Below, piece after piece: positions 7,463 to 12,304 of a DNA stretch of 12,304 nt (position 1 is the first letter of the stretch; every line of letters starts with the position of its first letter). Made by a program: the position numbers and the translations under genes. Below the pieces are notes generated by a model. The model was not told the origin of the DNA, searched no databases, and saw nothing but the letters and a program-made list of their open reading frames with translations. Source of the DNA: Thermoplasmata archaeon (GTDB taxonomy: Archaea > Thermoplasmatota > Thermoplasmata > Thermoplasmatales > Thermoplasmataceae); contig JAJZKS010000026.1 in assembly GCA_021850835.1 (NCBI GenBank), positions 1 through 12,304 on the forward strand, in the 5' to 3' direction.

Positions 7463-8559
7463 AGGTCTCGGAGATCATGACCTCCAAAAATCTAGTAACT
7501 TTGCCTTCAACCTCCACAGTGGCGGATGCACTCTCAAAGATGAGAAGCACCGGCATCCATCAGGTCCCCATATTGAATGGCAAACGTTACTCAGGTATGC
7601 TGAGCTACAGGGAAATTCTAAGAAGAAGGAGCATTCGCAGCAATTCTAAGGTAGAGTCCTTCATGATTAAGACTGCTAAACTCACCCCAAACACTGATGT
7701 GAAGTCCGCAGTCAAACTCCTCAGGGATAGTGGATTAGCGGCACTTCCTGTGGTTGAGTCAGGCCACCTGTCCGGGATCCTTTCCAGGACAGATATACTC
7801 AAGAACCTCCATAAGGTTGTTCCAGCCTTTGAGATGAAGTGTTTTGAGGTAATGTCTTCAGATCCGGTCCTGGTACAGGAAGACGAACCTGTTCACAGGG
7901 CACTTGAGAAATTCCGGTCACTTGACGAATCAGAAATGCCTGTGGTCTCCTCCACCGGTAACTTTCTGGGGATTCTCAGGGTTGACCAGATCTCACAGGA
8001 CAGGCTGTTGAATTCCACTGAAAGGGTTACCACTGGTGAAGTTGCGGGAGAAGCCGAGAAGGCAGCAGTCAAAATCGGATCGCTGGGCTTGATGCACATA
8101 AAGGCTGAACCTGACATGACTGTGGAAAAGTGTGCTTCCCTGCTTGTAGGAAACAAAATCAGGGCAATACCGGTTGTTGATAGCTCAAACAAGGTGGCTG
8201 GCGTAATTGGTTCCTCTGACATACTTGGTGTTATAGATACCGGAGGTGGCAAAGACGGGATCCTGATTCAGGTCTCTGGCCTTGAACCCTGGGATGATGA
8301 CCTATACGATATTCTGTACCACAACGCCAGCAAGCTTGTAACAAGGCTGCCTATGCTTGCAGGGATAAAAGGCGGACACATGGATTTCCATGTTGCAAAG
8401 TACCACAGCGAGGGCAGGACCAAGTTTTCTGTGAGAACGCGCCTTGTTGGAGGAAGCGTAAGCATGGCAATAAACGACTACGACTGGAACTTTGGGAAAT
8501 GTATTGACCGCATTATGGAAACTTATGACAACAGGCTCTCTAAAAGGAGGGACAAATAA
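7459..8559 (+). CDS. Four-CBS-domain protein with C-terminal HPF/RaiA-like domain
   Basis: Protein of 366 residues starting at GTG 7459 inside the stop of the previous gene. CBS repeats lie at about 1-55 (VSEIMT start), 66-118, 128-182 and 205-260. Each has the alternating strand-helix pattern ending in a hydrophobic G-I/M-L/I strand and mostly an S/R-x-D/E-I-L helix (SRTDIL, SSDIL). Paired CBS domains form Bateman modules that usually bind AMP, ATP or SAM. Residues 267-366 are a separate domain with predicted order beta (ILIQVSG), helix (282-299), beta (HMDFHVAKY), beta (TKFSVRTRL), beta (SVSMAIND) and a basic C-terminal helix beginning DWNFGKCIDRI and ending KRRDK. This order and the D-W-x-x-x-x-x-I-D pattern resemble the ribosome hibernation factor HPF/RaiA (S30AE). 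The CBS call is firm; the HPF-like call is inference from pattern. It may sense nucleotides and act on ribosomes. Confidence 0.85.
   Translation: MKVSEIMTSKNLVTLPSTSTVADALSKMRSTGIHQVPILNGKRYSGMLSYREILRRRSIRSNSKVESFMIKTAKLTPNTDVKSAVKLLRDSGLAALPVVESGHLSGILSRTDILKNLHKVVPAFEMKCFEVMSSDPVLVQEDEPVHRALEKFRSLDESEMPVVSSTGNFLGILRVDQISQDRLLNSTERVTTGEVAGEAEKAAVKIGSLGLMHIKAEPDMTVEKCASLLVGNKIRAIPVVDSSNKVAGVIGSSDILGVIDTGGGKDGILIQVSGLEPWDDDLYDILYHNASKLVTRLPMLAGIKGGHMDFHVAKYHSEGRTKFSVRTRLVGGSVSMAINDYDWNFGKCIDRIMETYDNRLSKRRDK
8543..8550 (+). promoter_or_regulatory. Shine-Dalgarno sequence of tldD
   Basis: AAAGGAGG, a near-perfect match to the 16S rRNA tail, lies within the last codons of the CBS gene, 12 bases before the tldD ATG at 8563. 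It supports that start and independent reinitiation within the operon. Confidence 0.65.
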
Positions 8560-8562
8560 GAA

Positions 8563-9948
8563 ATGGATGGCGACCTCATCCACAAGATCCTTGACTATGC
8601 CTCTTCCCGCTCTAAATTTGCAGAGGCAAGGTATATGGATCTCGTTGTAAACCAGGTTGGTTTCAGGAATGGTGAATTCCAGGGCTTGAATTTTGGTTCA
8701 GAGCGCGGATATGCAGTCAGGGTTGTAAACAGGTCTATAAGCATGGCATATAGCGATTCAAATGACTGGAACCGTGTAAAAGAGTCCATAGACAGGGCAA
8801 TTGAAAAATCAAATTTTGAAGGAAAGAACAGGATATATGAAGGCGACCCCATAAGGGACAGCTGGAAGGTAAAAGCCAGGAAGAAGCTTGAGGATTATTC
8901 CATAGAGGACAGGGTCGCCATTGTAAGGGAAAATGATGCTGCAATGGAGAGTTCGGGTGCTGCCGTCAGAGTCAATTCCATGGTAGACAAGCGGATAAAT
9001 CAGCTTTATGTCAACTCTACGGGTTCTGAAATCAGCGGGGAAATTTCCAGGGTTTTTTATTTCTACCTTGTGGGAGTTGTGGAAAGTGGAGAATTTGAGC
9101 AGTCCACGGAGCAATTTGGATCTTCTTCCGGTTTCGAATACATTGAGAAACTAGATTTGAGGGACAGGATAGAACAGGACATAAATGAGCTCCATCAGTC
9201 TGCTGCTGCGCCGAGAATCAACCCCGGCAAGTTTGACATTATCGTTGGGCCAGAAATTTCAGGAATTGTCGCACATGAATCATGCGGCCATCCCACCGAG
9301 TATGACAGGATCATAGGGCGAGAGGGTGCGCAAGCTGGTGAATCTTTCCTCACTGGGAAGGAATTTCCACTCAGGATAGGATCTCCTGTGGTCAATGTAG
9401 TGGATGACCCTACTATGGATGGCAGTTTCGGTTTTTACAGATACGACGATGAGGGAATTCCTTCCAGGAAGAGATACCTATACAAGAAAGGTGAAACGAA
9501 TGAATTCATCCTTAACAGGGAAAGCGCAGCCCAACTTGGCATTGAATCCAACGCGGGAGGAAGATCGTCTTCATGGAATCTGGAACCCTTGGCCAGGATG
9601 AGCACAACCTACATTGAACCGGGTGACTACAAATTTGATGACTTGTTTGACGGCGTGAGGAGAGGAGTTTACATAAAGTCCTTCACTGAGTGGAACATAG
9701 ACGACATCAGGTTTAATGAGAAATATGTGGGAAAAGAGGCTTATCTCATCACAGATGGTGATATATCCGGCAGGGTCAGAAGGCCGACCATAGAAACCAA
9801 CACCATCAAATTTTACAGTTCAGTTGATGCCATAGGAAATGACCTGCAGTTCAGCGCAGGAATGTGCGGAAAAGGAGACCCCGAACAGGGAGTGGATGTC
9901 TGGATGGGTGGCCCCCACATGCGTCTCAGGGAGGTCTATCTACAATGA
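8563..9948 (+). CDS. tldD: TldD, zinc metalloprotease subunit of the TldD/TldE pair
   Basis: TldD is the catalytic subunit of a heteromeric zinc protease; in E. coli TldD/TldE finishes microcin B17 maturation and degrades the CcdA antitoxin. The 461-residue length fits the family. The N-terminal domain spans about 1-215. The metal site HESCGH (H238, E239, H243) follows the HExxxH pattern of active TldD, and Cys435 in GMCGKG matches the conserved third zinc ligand. The C-terminal WMGGPHMRL segment fits the usual end of the family. The gene starts three bases after the CBS gene and its TGA overlaps the tldE ATG (ATGA, 9945-9948), the classic arrangement for the two subunits. All key residues are present, so it is probably active. 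The natural substrate in this organism is unknown; neighbours hint at peptide turnover linked to translation state, which is inference only. Confidence 0.95.
   Translation: MDGDLIHKILDYASSRSKFAEARYMDLVVNQVGFRNGEFQGLNFGSERGYAVRVVNRSISMAYSDSNDWNRVKESIDRAIEKSNFEGKNRIYEGDPIRDSWKVKARKKLEDYSIEDRVAIVRENDAAMESSGAAVRVNSMVDKRINQLYVNSTGSEISGEISRVFYFYLVGVVESGEFEQSTEQFGSSSGFEYIEKLDLRDRIEQDINELHQSAAAPRINPGKFDIIVGPEISGIVAHESCGHPTEYDRIIGREGAQAGESFLTGKEFPLRIGSPVVNVVDDPTMDGSFGFYRYDDEGIPSRKRYLYKKGETNEFILNRESAAQLGIESNAGGRSSSWNLEPLARMSTTYIEPGDYKFDDLFDGVRRGVYIKSFTEWNIDDIRFNEKYVGKEAYLITDGDISGRVRRPTIETNTIKFYSSVDAIGNDLQFSAGMCGKGDPEQGVDVWMGGPHMRLREVYLQ
9928..9935 (+). promoter_or_regulatory. Shine-Dalgarno sequence that fixes the tldE start
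   Basis: AGGGAGGT lies nine bases before ATG 9945, inside the end of tldD. It supports 9945 over an in-frame ATG at 9864, which would add 27 residues with no family match and a much longer overlap. Confidence 0.7.
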
Positions 9949-11255
9949 GCCTGTTTGACCTGGACAAAGCCATGAACAAGTTGAAATCCAGGGGCTTTGA
10001 TGAATATGCAACAGAACTCTCATCCTCCAAGACCGAACAAGTAAGGTTTTCCAGAAACAGCAAGGACCTTTACAATATCTGGGACCACTCCACACTTGTA
10101 ATTTTTGCTTCAAGAGGCAAAAAGACAGTTACAACCAGTGTGAAGGATCCAGGCCGACTTGATTCCAGCATTGAACTTCTCTGGGAACTTGCGGGCAAGA
10201 TCCCGGAAAATCCTTCATTTGAAGGCATTAACCCCGAACCGCAGGAAGGTTACAGGGTTGAGAAATTGGCAGGTATTGACTATGACCTGCAGGATTTGTC
10301 CAAAGAAGTCGTCAACTCCTCACTGGAAGCAGGGGCCGAGAGAGCAGCTGGCTTACTGTACAACAGGACCAATACAGTTGAGGTAAGGACAAAATACAAC
10401 CAGTGCACCTACACAACGGGTGGACTCGAGGTTGTAATCCGATCCTTCAAGGGAAACGATACGGGGCAAGAGGGCAGGCATTTTGGGTTAAAACAGAAAG
10501 TGGATTCGGGGAAGATTAGCGAGATAGGGCGACAGTCCGCTGAACCATTATCATTGTCCACTGCCAGAGTGGATTTGAATCCCGGAAAATATGATGTTCT
10601 GATGTCCCCGTATGTTATCGGCAACCTCATGTCATACAGTTCCGGCTTCCTTTCGTATTATTCTGTGGAGACGGGTTTGAGCTGCTTCTCTGAATCTATG
10701 AACAAGGAGGTTTCTTCCAATACTTTCACTCTTGTGGATGACCCTCTAGATTCAATGGGGGTCGGATACAGGGCCTGTGATGATGAAGCTACCAGAACTG
10801 GCCTTAATATGCTTATTGAGAACGGGATCCTGAAAAACTACATGCATTCCTTTTCAACTTCCGTTCATGCCGGCACCAGGACAACAGGTAATGCCGGAAT
10901 CCTCTCTCCTGGAGCCTGGCAGCTTAAGATATTGCCTGGCGCAGAATCTGCAGCCAAAATGATTTCGGAACTGGATGAAGGAATATTGATCAACAACTGT
11001 TGGTATACTAGATACCAGGACTACAGGAATGCCATTTTCTCCACTGTACCAAGAGATGGGGCTTTCTACGTAAAAAACGGTGAAATTCAAGGTTCTGTGA
11101 CTGGCATAAGAATTAGCGATTCCATCCCCAATGTGCTAAGTGGTATTACTGGAATTTCCAGGGAAACAAAGAACGTGAAGTGGTGGGAGGAGATTGCCGC
11201 TTCCGATATGCCATACGTACTCTCTGAAAAAATTGGCATTACAAAGTCTTTCTAA
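9945..11255 (+). CDS. tldE: TldE/PmbA, non-catalytic partner subunit of TldD
   Basis: TldE (PmbA) shares the TldD fold and assembles with it into the protease; it lacks the zinc site. The 436-residue protein follows the family layout: an N-terminal alpha/beta domain to about residue 200, then a C-terminal domain opening with LNPGKYDVLMSPYVIG (211-226) where TldD has its related strand. No HExxxH is present; that region reads VIGNLMSYSSG. Conserved TldE-type segments are FTLVDDP (261-267), a DDEATRT stretch (279-285) and the C-terminal VKNGEIQGSVTGIRISD (376-392). Start at 9945 is set by the ATGA overlap with tldD and a strong ribosome binding site. Last gene of the operon; no clear oligo-T terminator follows on the plus strand before the convergent permease gene. 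Confidence 0.92.
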   Translation: MSLFDLDKAMNKLKSRGFDEYATELSSSKTEQVRFSRNSKDLYNIWDHSTLVIFASRGKKTVTTSVKDPGRLDSSIELLWELAGKIPENPSFEGINPEPQEGYRVEKLAGIDYDLQDLSKEVVNSSLEAGAERAAGLLYNRTNTVEVRTKYNQCTYTTGGLEVVIRSFKGNDTGQEGRHFGLKQKVDSGKISEIGRQSAEPLSLSTARVDLNPGKYDVLMSPYVIGNLMSYSSGFLSYYSVETGLSCFSESMNKEVSSNTFTLVDDPLDSMGVGYRACDDEATRTGLNMLIENGILKNYMHSFSTSVHAGTRTTGNAGILSPGAWQLKILPGAESAAKMISELDEGILINNCWYTRYQDYRNAIFSTVPRDGAFYVKNGEIQGSVTGIRISDSIPNVLSGITGISRETKNVKWWEEIAASDMPYVLSEKIGITKSF

Positions 11256-11284
11256 AAATTGAGTATATAAAATAGAAAATTTAT

Positions 11285-11293
11285 AAAAAAAAA
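11285..11293 (-). terminator. Oligo-T terminator of the permease gene
   Basis: On the minus strand nine T residues follow directly after the permease TAA (11296-11294), continuing into an A/T-rich stretch to about 11256. Archaeal termination typically occurs at such oligo-T tracts without needing a hairpin. Read on the plus strand the tract is oligo-A and would not serve tldE. Confidence 0.6.
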
Positions 11294-12304
11294 TTATTGG
11301 CTGGTTTGTGGCTGGCCAACTTCCTGTTTAACTGCTTCTGTGTACTCAGGGTGTGAATATTTTTCCTTAAGGGCAGTCAGGACACCGAACGGATAGAACA
11401 CAGCAACAGTGACTATGCCAGTAATTACAGTTCCCACCGTGAAAGACAGGTAATTGTAAAGACCGTCGGATGAAATGCCAATTATGACAACCATGAAAAC
11501 CAGATAGAGGATGTACCATAGTGAGTTGAACCAGTTCATCTTCTCCTTGTTTGTTGTGAACCAACTTATTATCCCAAACAGTACAACTCCGCCAGTAACT
11601 ATCTCAAGTGAATACACGATTGAAGTCCAGCCGTCCCAGAATATGATCAGGGAAGCAAGCCCCATTGCTATGGGTGCAACTATTGACATGCCCCTGTACA
11701 TATGGTGTTCCTTGGTAGTGTCCTGCCTTCGGGAAGCCATTAATGCAACAGGGTTTGTGATGAATCCAATATAGCCAGCATCCACTGCATAGTCAATAAG
11801 GTTGTAAATGCTCGGGGCGGGTGCCGATACCAGCACAATAAATGCGCCAACTGCAGCGAACACTATGAGAGACCATATTGGGATGGCATATTTGCTGTGG
11901 AGAGTCTTCATGAAGTTGCCTACAAATCCCGTCCTTCCCATGGCAAACAGAATTCTTGTTCCACTTCCGAGATATATGTATCCTGTTACAAACGGGGACA
12001 GAAGCCCGGCGACAACTGCTATTATGAATATTGCCTCAAGCCCGTTTGAGTGGGCGAATATGAAGAATGGGTTTGTTCCATGAGAATAGTTTTCCAGTGC
12101 GGTCCAGTTTCCTGGCGTGATTCCGAGAGCACCCCAGTTTATGCTTGAAAGGACTGCAAACGCTATGGAAATGTAAATCAGTGTTTCAATTATAACTGTT
12201 AGGATTACCGCTTTTGTTACATGTTCCTTCTTCTTGGACTCTTCTGCCAGGTCTGGTATTACCCTTATCCCTCCGAAGTCATACATTGCCAGCGGCATAG
12301 CCAA
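11294..12304 (-). CDS. APC-superfamily amino acid permease, 5' end outside the window
   Basis: The C-terminal 336 residues or so of an integral membrane amino acid/polyamine transporter. The visible part starts in the segment FGGIRVIPDLAEESKKK, which matches the F-G-x-E...EE-x-K-x-P loop of the APC superfamily, with the helix before it only partly present. About eight hydrophobic helices follow, for example around residues 30-52, 90-125, 142-162, 165-185, 205-228, 232-250, 263-280 and 285-312. A hydrophilic tail of about 25 residues rich in Gln, Glu and Lys ends the protein on the cytoplasmic side. Typical members have 450-550 residues, so roughly the first third lies beyond the right edge. 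The apparent TTG at the edge is not a credible start. It converges on tldE with about 38 bases between. Substrate cannot be predicted; it likely imports amino acids, common in peptide-scavenging acidophilic archaea. Confidence 0.88.
   Translation of the reverse strand: MAMPLAMYDFGGIRVIPDLAEESKKKEHVTKAVILTVIIETLIYISIAFAVLSSINWGALGITPGNWTALENYSHGTNPFFIFAHSNGLEAIFIIAVVAGLLSPFVTGYIYLGSGTRILFAMGRTGFVGNFMKTLHSKYAIPIWSLIVFAAVGAFIVLVSAPAPSIYNLIDYAVDAGYIGFITNPVALMASRRQDTTKEHHMYRGMSIVAPIAMGLASLIIFWDGWTSIVYSLEIVTGGVVLFGIISWFTTNKEKMNWFNSLWYILYLVFMVVIIGISSDGLYNYLSFTVGTVITGIVTVAVFYPFGVLTALKEKYSHPEYTEAVKQEVGQPQTSQ

Noticed and set aside
9864..9944. Longer start for tldE
   Set aside because: Would overlap tldD by 85 bases and add a basic, unrelated stretch; ATG 9945 has the ATGA overlap and a strong Shine-Dalgarno sequence.

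Overview
The window looks like part of an archaeal chromosome, most likely from the Thermoplasmatales or a close relative. The evidence is an archaeal family B DNA polymerase, A/T-rich TATA boxes about 25 to 27 bases before starts (including a near-leaderless one), an oligo-T terminator, heavy use of AGG/AGA (Arg) and ATA (Ile) codons, and tightly overlapping genes. The lineage is inferred from gene content and promoter style and cannot be proved here. No rRNA, tRNA, CRISPR array or insertion sequence was seen.

Bases 1-2589 hold a MoxR-type AAA+ ATPase, a protein combining a metallopeptidase-like domain with a VWA domain, and a short unknown protein. The left end is structurally abnormal: bases 1-126 are a perfect reverse complement of bases 945-1070. 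The ATPase fragment (92-943, minus strand) reads away from its partner. On the minus strand the end of the ATPase runs into a copy of the first 35 codons of the VWA gene, exactly the arrangement expected if the two genes normally lie head to tail. A fold-back chimera or misassembly near a contig end is the simplest reading; a real inverted duplication or invertible segment is the alternative.

Bases 2629-6283 hold a D-2-hydroxyacid dehydrogenase with a near-leaderless promoter, meeting tail to tail (2 bases apart) a complete family B DNA polymerase on the minus strand. A roughly 300-base divergent intergenic region follows, with the promoter and a T-rich leader of the next operon.

Bases 6284-11255 are a tight four-gene operon on the plus strand: a divergent serine hydroxymethyltransferase-family PLP enzyme, a protein with four CBS domains and a C-terminal domain patterned like ribosome hibernation factor HPF/RaiA, then TldD and TldE, which form a metalloprotease pair. 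Junctions overlap by 4 bases or are 3 bases apart. The CBS/HPF-like fusion is the most interesting protein in the window: it would couple nucleotide sensing to ribosome binding, and it sits next to a protease and a one-carbon/amino-acid enzyme.

Bases 11285-12304 hold the C-terminal two thirds or so of an APC-superfamily amino acid permease on the minus strand. It converges on the operon, runs off the right edge, and has an oligo-T terminator right after its stop.
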